Positions 1 through 5,885 of a DNA stretch of 8,054 bases are shown here, one piece after another; the first letter of the stretch is position 1; the number at the start of each line of letters is the position of its first letter. The notes under the pieces are model-generated. The model was not told where the DNA came from, made no database searches, and saw only the letters and a list, made by a program, of their open reading frames with translations. Both the position numbers and the translations under genes were made by a program. The DNA is from Candidatus Pacearchaeota archaeon (GTDB lineage Archaea; Nanobdellota; Nanobdellia; Pacearchaeales; GW2011-AR1), in NCBI GenBank assembly GCA_002689985.1, contig NZDC01000015.1, forward strand, positions 1 through 8,054. The letters are read 5' to 3'.

Positions 1-1
1 A

Positions 2-1075
2 TCAGATGAAGCAATAGTTTCAATTTTTGGAAATGATTTAATTGCAAGTACAAGAGGCCAATTAGAAGCAAGAGGAACAGACATAAAATTAACTAGAGGA
101 GATTTAGCATTTAGAACTAATTTTGCAACTATTGATTCTGTTGAAAAAGGAAATATAATAGATAGAAGAGCTGGAAGAACATTAACCACAAAAGAAGCAG
201 AAATTCTTGCTAAAGCAATAAATAAAATAAAACTTCCTTGTAAGTTTAAATTTATTCCGACAATTCAACATAGAGGGGTTTTAGTTTTTAAAGGAGGATT
301 TTCAGATAACCTTTTAGGAAATGATTCAACATATATTCAAGGAAAATCTAAAGAATTAAATAAAATTGGATTTTCTAAACCTTTGGATGATCTTGAAAAC
401 ACACAATATACAGTAAATATTGTAAATGAGTTTATTGGAAAAGCATATGAAATTCTGAATACTCATCCAATTAATGAAGAAAGAAAAAGAAAAGGATTAA
501 TGCCTGCTAATTATCTTCTTTTTAGAGGTGCAGGAATTGAACCTCCAAAATTAAAAGTTTATAGAAAATGGCTTTCTGTTTGTTATATGCCTCTTGAAAT
601 TGGTTTTTCAAAAGTTTCTGGAATGAATATTTTTTCTTTTGATTATCCTAAGTTAAAAAATTTAGATGCATATGAAAATTTATATGATGGATTAAAAAAA
701 GTATGTGATTTTACAATTAAAACTTTAAAGAATAATAAAAAAGAAGATTATGCTTATATTCATATAAAAGAAACAGATCTTCCTGGACATGATAATAAAC
801 CAATTGAAAAAAAATTAATGATAGAATATATTGATAAAACTTTATTTTATTTTATAAAAAATTTTGCATCTTCAAATAAAATTAAGGTTGTAATAACTGC
901 AGATCACTCTACTCCTTGTAAATTGAAGAATCATTCGGCAGATCCTGTCCCAGTTTTATTTTATAATGATTCAATTCCAAAGGAAAAGAATTTTTGTGAA
1001 AAAGAAGCAAGACTTGGAAGTTTGGGTAGAATCATTGGAAAGGATTTACTCAAAAAAGTAAAGTTTGTTAAATAA
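2..1075 (+). CDS. apgM: 2,3-bisphosphoglycerate-independent phosphoglycerate mutase, archaeal type (5' end outside window)
   Basis: Interconverts 3-phosphoglycerate and 2-phosphoglycerate in cytoplasmic glycolysis/gluconeogenesis, using two metal ions in the alkaline-phosphatase fold. The reading frame is open from base 2 and encodes 357 residues before the TAA; archaeal ApgM is usually about 400-415 residues, so roughly 50-60 N-terminal residues lie upstream. The first visible codon (TCA, 2-4) begins SDEAIVSIFG, which aligns with the family segment holding the nucleophilic serine, so the cut falls at or just before the catalytic Ser. Other family landmarks are GDLAFRTNFAT, DRRAGR, metal-binding HIKETDLPGHDN (Asp at 776, His at 788), TADHSTP (Asp-His at 902-907) and HSADPVPVL (His at 932). 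An internal TTG at 383 could be mistaken for a start but lies deep inside the conserved protein. It appears intact downstream. The N-terminal metal-binding aspartate cannot be checked. Confidence 0.95.
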   Translation, partial: SDEAIVSIFGNDLIASTRGQLEARGTDIKLTRGDLAFRTNFATIDSVEKGNIIDRRAGRTLTTKEAEILAKAINKIKLPCKFKFIPTIQHRGVLVFKGGFSDNLLGNDSTYIQGKSKELNKIGFSKPLDDLENTQYTVNIVNEFIGKAYEILNTHPINEERKRKGLMPANYLLFRGAGIEPPKLKVYRKWLSVCYMPLEIGFSKVSGMNIFSFDYPKLKNLDAYENLYDGLKKVCDFTIKTLKNNKKEDYAYIHIKETDLPGHDNKPIEKKLMIEYIDKTLFYFIKNFASSNKIKVVITADHSTPCKLKNHSADPVPVLFYNDSIPKEKNFCEKEARLGSLGRIIGKDLLKKVKFVK

Positions 1076-1103
1076 TTTTTAGTATATTTGTACAATAGAA
1101 ATC

Positions 1104-1112
1104 ATTAAAAAT
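1104..1112 (+). promoter_or_regulatory. Possible weak TATA box of the GINS gene
   Basis: ATTAAAAAT begins 29 bases before the ATG at 1133, the same offset as the clearer boxes at 2236, 2788, 4720 and 5857. It matches TTTATTAAT at six of nine positions. In such AT-rich DNA this is weak alone; the shared register is the main argument. The 57-base gap after apgM leaves room for a promoter. Confidence 0.35.
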
Positions 1113-1132
1113 TCAAATTTATTCTAATTTTT

Positions 1133-1687
1133 ATGATAGTTTACAATGATATTTATGAAGCAGCAAGAAAAGAAAGATATTCTGAACAATTACAAGAATT
1201 ACCTAAAAAGTTTATTGAAGAAGTATCTTCTTATTTAAAGGAAAAAAAAGAAATAGCATCAAAAGAAGATGATACTTTTTCTGATGTTATAATTAAGACA
1301 AAAAAGCAACTTGAAAATGCAATGACTCTTTTTAAGGAATTGATATTAAGACGAAGAAAAAAAATTCTAAATTTAGTTTTAATTGCTGCAGAAACAGGTA
1401 TTTCAAAAAAAGATTTTGAAAATATGATTGATTTTGAAAAAGATCTTTTTGAAAATTTAATGAAATGTATTGATGAATCTGATAAAAAACTTAATCAATC
1501 TTTAAATAAAATCAAAGAAGAAGAACAAAAAAATAAGTTAATAACTTTTAAAATAGATGTTGAAGAATTTGTTGGATTAAATGGAGAAAAAATGGGTCCC
1601 TATGAAAAGGGACAAATTGCAAATATTCCTAAAGAAATTGTAAAGATTTTAACAGATGATGGAAAAGTAGAGGTGATAGAAGAATAA
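1133..1687 (+). CDS. gins51: Archaeal GINS complex subunit, Gins51 type (A-B domain order)
   Basis: GINS joins MCM and the Cdc45/RecJ-like protein in the archaeal replicative helicase complex. The 184-residue product has the two GINS domains in the order A then B, which is the Gins51 (Sld5/Psf1-like) order rather than Gins23. The helical A domain spans about residues 5-115: an N-terminal helix ending in LPKKFIEEVSSYL, then the diagnostic basic helix ELILRRRKKILNLVL (about 69-83). The B domain spans about 137-184, with the strand EEFVGLNGEKMGPYEKGQ and the following IPKEIVKIL. The linker (about 115-136) is charged and Lys/Glu-rich. The only in-frame ATG fitting the family start is used. The exonuclease-like gene follows after one base, so the two are almost certainly co-transcribed. 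DPANN genomes often have only one GINS gene; whether a Gins23 partner exists cannot be seen here. Confidence 0.87.
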   Translation: MIVYNDIYEAARKERYSEQLQELPKKFIEEVSSYLKEKKEIASKEDDTFSDVIIKTKKQLENAMTLFKELILRRRKKILNLVLIAAETGISKKDFENMIDFEKDLFENLMKCIDESDKKLNQSLNKIKEEEQKNKLITFKIDVEEFVGLNGEKMGPYEKGQIANIPKEIVKILTDDGKVEVIEE

Positions 1688-1688
1688 A

Positions 1689-2243
1689 ATGGGAAATTTT
1701 TATTTTGATATAGAAACAACGGGATTAGATCCAAGAAAGGATAAAATTTTAACAATTCAATATCAAGAACTTAATAGAAATACTGGAGAACCACTAGGAG
1801 AATTAAAAATATTAAAAGAATGGGAATCCTCAGAAAAAGAAATTATTAGTAAATTTTTAACTGATACTAATGTTTTAGATAATTATGTATTTAGTTTTAT
1901 TCCGGTTGGATATAATCTTAGTTTTGAGCATGGTTTTTTAAAAGAAAGAACTAGAATAAATGGGCTGGATGTTGTTGATATTTTAAATAAGCCTTTTATT
2001 GATTTAAGAGTTATTGGAATATTAATGAATAAAGGAGAGTTTAAGGGTTCTGGTTTAGATAAATTAACCGGAAAAGAAGGAGAAGGAAGTAATATTCCTA
2101 TTTGGTATAATAATCATGAATATGAAAAGATAATAGAATATATTGTACAAGAAGCTCGCGAATTTATAAAATTTAATATTTGGCTTTATAAAAAATTACC
2201 TTTTTTATTAACACAATTTAAAGAAGAGAGTAATGTTTATTAA
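1689..2243 (+). CDS. DnaQ-like (RNase H fold) 3'-5' exonuclease-family protein
   Basis: Predicted cytoplasmic 3'-5' exonuclease of the DEDD superfamily, 184 residues, a single domain with no fused polymerase. Exo I is clear: FDIETTGLDP at residues 6-15, with metal ligands D7 and E9. Exo II is GYNLSFEHGFL (74-84), where the usual aspartate after N-x3 is E80. Exo III is best placed at Y151-x3-E155, again Glu where DEDDy enzymes have Asp. D105 in PFIDLR lies in a position common in RNase H-like exonucleases between Exo II and Exo III. The two conservative Asp-to-Glu changes could be a subfamily trait or could weaken metal binding, so activity is an inference. The ATG lies one base after the GINS stop, linking it to replication or repair. 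No strong Shine-Dalgarno is seen; expression probably depends on coupling to the upstream gene. Confidence 0.8.
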   Translation: MGNFYFDIETTGLDPRKDKILTIQYQELNRNTGEPLGELKILKEWESSEKEIISKFLTDTNVLDNYVFSFIPVGYNLSFEHGFLKERTRINGLDVVDILNKPFIDLRVIGILMNKGEFKGSGLDKLTGKEGEGSNIPIWYNNHEYEKIIEYIVQEAREFIKFNIWLYKKLPFLLTQFKEESNVY

Positions 2244-2244
2244 T
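2236..2244 (+). promoter_or_regulatory. TATA-like box for the small membrane protein/YbjQ pair
   Basis: TTTATTAAT begins 29 bases before the ATG at 2265, overlapping the 3' end of the exonuclease gene. The intervening sequence is pyrimidine-rich (GTTGTTTCTTTATTTTTTT). Transcription starting about 25 bases downstream of the box centre would begin at or next to the ATG, giving a leaderless mRNA. Confidence 0.6.
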
Positions 2245-2264
2245 TGTTGTTTCTTTATTTTTTT

Positions 2265-2447
2265 ATGAATTTTTTAAGTAGAACAATAACTGGAATAGTT
2301 ATGATTATTGTTGGTTTAGCTTTAATTGTATTTTCTTTTTTTAGTTCACTCGCTTTTTTAATTTATGGAATTATTATTTTAATTATTGGAGGATTTATTT
2401 TATTAAATAAAACAGAAGATAAAATTGAAAAAATCAAAAGGAGGTAA
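2265..2447 (+). CDS. Small two-helix membrane protein, function unknown
   Basis: Encodes 60 residues if translation begins at the ATG at 2265. A TTG at 2244 in the same frame would add seven hydrophobic residues, but it lies inside the TATA-like box, so the ATG is preferred. Two hydrophobic segments at about residues 8-27 and 30-52 are separated by a very short turn (FFSS), giving a tight helical hairpin. The tail, NKTEDKIEKIKRR, is strongly charged and probably cytoplasmic. I recognise no family. Its last two sense codons and stop (AGG AGG TAA) form the ribosome-binding site of the next gene, so translation of the two is likely coupled. The membrane pattern and tight linkage to a YbjQ gene support a real gene. 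Confidence 0.65.
   Translation: MNFLSRTITGIVMIIVGLALIVFSFFSSLAFLIYGIIILIIGGFILLNKTEDKIEKIKRR
2440..2445 (+). promoter_or_regulatory. Strong Shine-Dalgarno site deciding the YbjQ start
   Basis: GGAGGT lies 3 bases before the ATG at 2449 (GGAGG itself 4 bases). It overlaps the stop of the preceding gene. It is the only near-consensus site placed before a gene start in this window and favours 2449 over the upstream in-frame TTG at 2425. Confidence 0.75.
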
Positions 2448-2448
2448 A

Positions 2449-2772
2449 ATGAAAGATATAATAATTACAACTGGAAATGATGTACCTGGAAAGAAAGTAA
2501 TAAAAGTCTTAGGAGTTGTAAAGGGAAGTACTGTAAGAGCTAGAAATATTGGACGAGATATTGGAGCCGGATTTAAAAATATTATTGGAGGAGAAATAAA
2601 AACATATACTGAAATGACTTCAGATGCAAGAGATGAAGCATATAATCGAATGGTTAATAATGCTATTAGTAAAGGTGCAAACGCAATTATTGGAGTAAGA
2701 TTTATGACTTCAATGGTAATGGCCGGAGCATCTGAAATGCTTGCTTATGGGACTGCGGTAAAATTAAAGTGA
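2449..2772 (+). CDS. YbjQ/UPF0145 family protein (heavy-metal-binding domain-like, DUF74)
   Basis: Encodes 107 residues, the usual full length of the UPF0145/YbjQ family (about 105). Family features seen are the start MKDIIITTGNDVPG, then KVLGVVKGSTVRARNIGRD (about 22-40), a glycine-rich loop FKNIIGGEIKTYTEM, and the helix SDARDEAYNRM leading to GANAIIGVRF and a C-terminal YGTAVKL strand. Known structures form small alpha/beta oligomers; the biochemical role is not settled. There is no signal peptide, so it is cytoplasmic, which contrasts with its membrane neighbour. The start at ATG 2449 is set by the Shine-Dalgarno site directly upstream; the in-frame TTG at 2425 would add eight Lys-rich residues not expected in the family. 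It is the second gene of a two-gene unit. Confidence 0.93.
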   Translation: MKDIIITTGNDVPGKKVIKVLGVVKGSTVRARNIGRDIGAGFKNIIGGEIKTYTEMTSDARDEAYNRMVNNAISKGANAIIGVRFMTSMVMAGASEMLAYGTAVKLK

Positions 2773-2782
2773 TTTCTTTTCT
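2773..2782 (+). terminator. Possible T-rich archaeal terminator after the YbjQ gene
   Basis: TTTCTTTTCT directly follows the TGA of the YbjQ-family gene. Archaeal RNA polymerase can stop at such T-rich tracts without a hairpin. A new promoter box begins at 2788, which fits an operon boundary. T-rich runs are common in this DNA, so support is modest. Confidence 0.3.
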
Positions 2783-2787
2783 AAACA

Positions 2788-2796
2788 TTTATTAAT
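2788..2796 (+). promoter_or_regulatory. TATA-like box of the first pilin-like gene group
   Basis: TTTATTAAT begins exactly 29 bases before the ATG at 2817 and is followed by a T-rich tract. Same sequence and spacing as the boxes at 2236 and 4720. It predicts a leaderless transcript covering the genes at 2817, 2978 and 4197. Confidence 0.65.
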
Positions 2797-2816
2797 ATGG
2801 TTTCTTTTTTTATTTT

Positions 2817-2981
2817 ATGAAGAGGTTAAATAAAAAAGGATTAATTTGGTTTGATCAACTTGGGGGATGGGCAATTGCAATTGCTGTTCTTGTAATAATG
2901 ATTGTAGGTTATATGATTATGAAAAATAAGGGAGTTGGCGCAATAGAATTTATAAAAAACATGCTTAGATTTGGACAATGA
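2817..2981 (+). CDS. 54-residue pilin-like small membrane protein
   Basis: A short reading frame with no recognised family. The N-terminus MKRLNKKG is basic and ends in KKG, a class III signal-peptide cleavage context, with the predicted cut before LIWFDQLGGW. A hydrophobic stretch (AIAIAVLVIMIVGYMIM) spans about residues 19-35, followed by a short mixed tail. Mature length would be about 46 residues, in the size range of small Flp-type pilins, but this is analogy only. A TATA-like box lies 29 bases upstream. Its stop overlaps the start of the 403-residue gene as ATGA (2978-2981), a classic translational-coupling arrangement that strongly supports it being a real gene despite its size. Function is inferred to be a subunit or membrane partner of the downstream surface proteins. 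Confidence 0.75.
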   Translation: MKRLNKKGLIWFDQLGGWAIAIAVLVIMIVGYMIMKNKGVGAIEFIKNMLRFGQ

Positions 2982-4189
2982 TTAAAAAAAAAGTTTTTAG
3001 TAAAAAAGGAAATTTAGTAACAGATAATCCTGTTGCTCTTATTTTAGTTGTTTTAGTCATTGCAAGTGTTTTAATGTTTTTTTATAAAGTAAATATAAAT
3101 AAATATTTAAGAAATCTTCCAGGATATTCTGTTCCAGAAGAAGATAGCGAATATGATTTGAGTAATGAGAAAGGTGAAGATAAAAAAGGAGATGAATGTG
3201 TAAAGAATGCTTATTGGGCTTATGCTGATCCTACTCCAAATAGGGTCTTTGTAGAGATGAAAAAAGGGGAAGGAGTACATCCAGAAAAATATACTGTTCT
3301 TATTGTTGAAATAAATAATAAGAAGGAATGTGTCCACAAGATAATTATTAATGAAGGCAATCCCATAGATTTAGAAGAAAACAAATTAAATAATGCTAAT
3401 TTTTTAATAAAAGATAAGGAAAATCTTTATTATAGGAGTCTTAGAATTAGAGATAATATGCTAATAGCAGAAAGAAAGTATTCTTTTGAAATTAAAAATT
3501 CTAAAGGAAAGACAATATTTGAGGGATATGAAATTGAAGTTGATACAAAATATGGGTCTGTTAAAGGACCTATTGAAAAAACAGAAGTTGCTGGAGAATG
3601 TAGTGATTGTGGTTTAATGTGTTTTGATGCTGATTGTAGAAAATTTGGAGAAAAAATTAAAAAGAATTGTGTACGTGAAAACTTCCTTCAAACAGGTTGT
3701 AAAGAATTAAAGCATAATTTTGGAATGGTAGTAGTACATAAATATGAACAATTAAGAGATACAGATCCTGATTTAATTAAATTTATTAAATGTATAGATA
3801 AAGAATATGTTAGTATAATGAATAAAAAAGGCGAAAAAGAATATATAAATGAGGGGATGGGCCATATTATTGTAACTTCTCTTACCAATGACGCATTATA
3901 TAGTAATCCTCCCACTTGTGATTTAGATAATTATGAAAAAGGTAAAGAGAAATGTGTGCATATGAAAAATTCTTGCCATTATTATCTAGAAGATGGAGAT
4001 AAAAAAAGCAGAGCAGTAGATGTAAGAACAAAAAGGTATAGTAATAAAGAACTACTTAATGCAGTTAAGAGTTGTAAAGATAAAAGAGTCTTTCCATTTA
4101 GGAAAAAATTTGATTTTGATATAAGAGAAGAAATAGAAGATGAAGGAGAAATAAATGAACACTTACATATTGAAATTAAGGAATGTTAG
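2978..4189 (+). CDS. Pilin-like anchored, Cys-rich protein with M15/hedgehog-fold zinc peptidase-like C-terminal domain
   Basis: 403 residues. The N-terminus has a basic segment ending in KKG (residues 9-11), then a hydrophobic helix (about 18-36), so the bulk lies outside the membrane. Residues 50-73 form an acidic, low-complexity linker. Residues 74-190 alternate like beta strands and may be a beta sandwich, unassigned. Residues 208-241 are Cys-dense (C208, C211, C215, C220, C231, C241), with more cysteines at 272, 314, 326, 333, 366 and the final residue 403. The C-terminal domain (about 245-403) resembles M15-type peptidases: IIVTSLTND, the S-x-H element with H334, RAVDVR with D348, and EHLHIEI (E394, H395, H397). 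These would supply the His/Asp/His zinc site. Spacing between H334 and D348 is wider than the usual H-x6-D, implying a loop insertion. The substrate is unknown. The start overlaps the upstream stop by four bases. Confidence 0.82.
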   Translation: MIKKKVFSKKGNLVTDNPVALILVVLVIASVLMFFYKVNINKYLRNLPGYSVPEEDSEYDLSNEKGEDKKGDECVKNAYWAYADPTPNRVFVEMKKGEGVHPEKYTVLIVEINNKKECVHKIIINEGNPIDLEENKLNNANFLIKDKENLYYRSLRIRDNMLIAERKYSFEIKNSKGKTIFEGYEIEVDTKYGSVKGPIEKTEVAGECSDCGLMCFDADCRKFGEKIKKNCVRENFLQTGCKELKHNFGMVVVHKYEQLRDTDPDLIKFIKCIDKEYVSIMNKKGEKEYINEGMGHIIVTSLTNDALYSNPPTCDLDNYEKGKEKCVHMKNSCHYYLEDGDKKSRAVDVRTKRYSNKELLNAVKSCKDKRVFPFRKKFDFDIREEIEDEGEINEHLHIEIKEC

Positions 4190-4196
4190 ATAGAAA

Positions 4197-4694
4197 ATGC
4201 AAATAATAAAAAATAAAAAAGCAATACTTTTGCCTGCAACATTAAAGATAATTCTAGCTGTTATTGGAACATTTTTACTTATTTATCTCTTTGTAAATTT
4301 ATATGGATTATTGACAACAAAAACAGATATTGAGCAAGCAAAATCGAGTTTAGAAGGATTATATTCCGAAATTCAAAATGTTGATAATGGTAAGGGAACT
4401 AGAAATTTTTTAATACAATCTCCTAATGATTGGATGATTATTACATGGCCAAACAATAATGAAGACAGTAAACCTATTCAATGTAAGGACGATAATTGCA
4501 TTTGTATTTGTCCAACAACTTCTGATGAAAATAAATTTTTAAGCGAGTGTAATAATAAGGGAATTTGCAAAGATACTCCTAAGAAAGTTAAAACTATAGA
4601 AAACCCTCTTCTAATTGAAGGTCCTGCTTCTCTAAAAATTGAATTAGAAGGCAAAGGAACAGAAAATGAAAAAATTACAATTAGAAGTAATTGA
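4197..4694 (+). CDS. Pilin-like membrane-anchored protein with a six-cysteine cluster
   Basis: 165 residues, no named family recognised. The N-terminus reads MQIIKNKKA, with a basic segment ending in KKA and a predicted class III cut before ILLPATL. The hydrophobic helix spans about residues 16-38. The extracytoplasmic part has an amphipathic helix (about 44-60) and then the segment NDWMIITWP (77-85). A cysteine cluster follows with pattern C96-x4-C101-x-C103-x-C105-x12-C118-x5-C124, suited to disulfides or metal binding. The C-terminus (about 137-164) looks like two beta strands. The gene begins seven bases after the 403-residue gene and is probably the last of the group starting at 2817, since a new promoter box appears at 4720. 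No strong ribosome-binding site is seen. The coding call rests on clean length, membrane topology and context. Confidence 0.8.
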   Translation: MQIIKNKKAILLPATLKIILAVIGTFLLIYLFVNLYGLLTTKTDIEQAKSSLEGLYSEIQNVDNGKGTRNFLIQSPNDWMIITWPNNNEDSKPIQCKDDNCICICPTTSDENKFLSECNNKGICKDTPKKVKTIENPLLIEGPASLKIELEGKGTENEKITIRSN

Positions 4695-4719
4695 ATTATC
4701 CTTTTAATTAAAGACAATA

Positions 4720-4728
4720 TTTATTAAT
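4720..4728 (+). promoter_or_regulatory. TATA-like box of the second pilin-like gene group
   Basis: TTTATTAAT begins 29 bases before the ATG at 4749, in the 54-base gap after the Cys-cluster gene. A second AT-rich element (TATAAAAATA, 4730-4739) is too close to the ATG to fit the window's usual spacing. Confidence 0.62.
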
Positions 4729-4748
4729 CTATAAAAATATCTAATCCT

Positions 4749-4862
4749 ATGAATAAAAAAGCTGAATTAGATAATCTTGTAAAAACAGCATTATGGATTG
4801 TATTATTTATTATATTAGTTACAGGAATTTATTTTTTACTTAATTTTTTAACTAGTATATAA
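4749..4862 (+). CDS. 37-residue pilin-like single-helix membrane peptide
   Basis: A tiny gene of 37 codons. The N-terminus MNKKA is followed by ELDNLVKTALW, then a hydrophobic helix (about residues 15-34, WIVLFIILVTGIYFLLNFL) that runs almost to the end. KKA before E is a class III cleavage context; the glutamate directly after the cut and a second acidic residue (D8) recall pilin N-termini. Mature length would be only about 32 residues, so it is little more than a membrane helix. A TATA-like box lies exactly 29 bases upstream, and the next gene begins five bases after its stop, so it heads its own transcription unit just as the 54-residue gene does. No family recognised. It could be a structural helix of the assembly or a regulator of its larger neighbour. 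Confidence 0.65.
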   Translation: MNKKAELDNLVKTALWIVLFIILVTGIYFLLNFLTSI

Positions 4863-4867
4863 TTAAG

Positions 4868-5851
4868 ATGATAAATAGAATAATAAATAAAAGAGGTGCA
4901 CTGGAGGCAAAAATGTTAATTAGCATTATTCTTTTAATTGTTGGTTTTGGGATTATTTTATTTATGTATTCTCAATTAAATTTGACTGGAGATATTGATC
5001 GTCAAATTTGTCATGAGAGTGTTATTTTAAGAGGAACTCTTCCGGATACTTTGATTAAGAGTGCAAAAGATATTGTACCTTTAAAATGCAAAACAAGAAA
5101 TATATGTGTCACTAGTAAGATTTTTGGAAAAGGGGGATGTGAAGATGATTTTGGAAAAGAAGACAAATATGATATTATTAAGATTAATGATGATAAAAAA
5201 GAAGATAATATAAAGATGGTTCTTGCAAGAGAAATGGCAGATTGTTGGAGTATGATGGGAGAAGGCAAAATACAAGTTTTTAAAAGAGATTTAACTTTAT
5301 CAAAAACCAAGAAAAAGTGCGTTGTTTGTTCAAGAATTAATTTTGATTCTTCACTTAGCAATTTAAAAGAAGTTAAAGGAATGACTGATTATTTATTGAA
5401 TTATAATGTTCCAAATAAAGATCAATCTTATTGGAATTATTTAACAAATAGTGCTTCTCCTAATAATTTATTTATAAATAAAGAAACAAAATTATCTGAG
5501 CAAGATATTATTAATACAGAAGAAAAATCGATAATCTTTGTTGAAGCACGACAAACGACTATCCCGCGTTTTTTGACAACATTTCTTGGAGCCGAAATAG
5601 GCATAGTTACTGGAGCATATACAGGAACTGTTATAGGATCTTTTGTTCCAATTGTTGGAAGTGGAGTTGGTTTTGTTGTTGGAACTGGAATAGGGGTTAG
5701 CGGAACATTAGTTGGTTATCTATCAGGTACGTCAATTGAAAATTCTATAGATTTTGATGAAGAAGTCTATGGGAGCGGAGTTTTTATAATTGATTATACT
5801 CCTGAAGGCATTAAATCTATTGGATGTGACACATTAGAAAATATATCTTAG
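4868..5851 (+). CDS. Pilin-like membrane protein with Cys-rich ectodomain and glycine-zipper-like segment
   Basis: 327 residues; I recognise the style from DPANN archaeal hypothetical proteins but no functional family. The signal is MINRIINKRG, cut predicted before ALEAKML, and the hydrophobic helix spans about residues 15-34. The ectodomain starts with ICHESVILRG (C48) and PLKCKTRNIC (C74, C80), then C91. Next come REMADCWSMMGEGK (121-134, C126) and CVVCSRINFD (CxxC at C151/C154). Residues 220-228 form a strand before a long hydrophobic glycine-rich region at 240-287 with repeated small-residue spacing (GAEIGIVTGAYTG, IVGSGVGFVVGTGIGVSG). This could be one or two closely packed membrane helices. 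The C-terminal part returns to a soluble strand pattern and ends near C320. It starts five bases after the 37-residue gene. Its partner genes continue downstream under a separate promoter. Confidence 0.83.
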   Translation: MINRIINKRGALEAKMLISIILLIVGFGIILFMYSQLNLTGDIDRQICHESVILRGTLPDTLIKSAKDIVPLKCKTRNICVTSKIFGKGGCEDDFGKEDKYDIIKINDDKKEDNIKMVLAREMADCWSMMGEGKIQVFKRDLTLSKTKKKCVVCSRINFDSSLSNLKEVKGMTDYLLNYNVPNKDQSYWNYLTNSASPNNLFINKETKLSEQDIINTEEKSIIFVEARQTTIPRFLTTFLGAEIGIVTGAYTGTVIGSFVPIVGSGVGFVVGTGIGVSGTLVGYLSGTSIENSIDFDEEVYGSGVFIIDYTPEGIKSIGCDTLENIS

Positions 5852-5856
5852 TTAAA

Positions 5857-5864
5857 TTTATAAC
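5857..5864 (+). promoter_or_regulatory. TATA-like box of the third pilin-like gene group
   Basis: TTTATAAC begins 29 bases before the ATG at 5886, just after the TAG... gap that follows the 327-residue gene's stop at 5851. The spacing equals that of the other boxes. It would drive the four closely packed genes from 5886 onward. Confidence 0.6.
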
Positions 5865-5885
5865 ATTCTCTTTATTTTATAGTTA

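Noticed and set aside
383..1075. A separate 230-residue gene starting at TTG 383.
   Set aside because: The frame is open upstream to the window edge and the upstream translation carries ApgM motifs, so this is the 3' part of one gene.
2244..2264. TTG start adding seven residues to the small membrane protein.
   Set aside because: It sits at the edge of the TATA-like box and would lie upstream of the expected transcript start; ATG 2265 fits the 29-base spacing.
2797..2820. Seven-codon reading frame (MVSFFIL) ending in ATGA over the start at 2817, a possible leader peptide; a similar eleven-codon one at 2233-2268 before 2265.
   Set aside because: With the TATA-like boxes 29 bases before each ATG, transcription would start downstream of these mini-frames. 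They arise from T-rich spacers.
3107..3337. Minus-strand 76-residue hydrophobic reading frame.
   Set aside because: It lies antisense inside the well-supported 403-residue gene, is Phe/Ile/Ser-rich as expected from the complement of AT-rich coding DNA, and lacks gene context.
3688..3915. Minus-strand 75-residue reading frame.
   Set aside because: Antisense to the M15-like region of the 403-residue gene; no promoter or family signal.
4478..4717. Minus-strand 79-residue reading frame with a hydrophobic start.
   Set aside because: Antisense to the Cys-cluster gene and overlapping the promoter gap; composition is that of a shadow frame.
4730..4739. TATAAAAATA as an alternative TATA box for the 37-codon gene.
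   Set aside because: It is only 19 bases from the ATG, too close for the leaderless spacing shown by the other genes; TTTATTAAT at 4720 fits.
5011..5361. Two overlapping minus-strand reading frames (116 and 64 residues).
   Set aside because: Both are antisense to the conserved-looking ectodomain of the 327-residue gene, which has coherent motifs on the plus strand.
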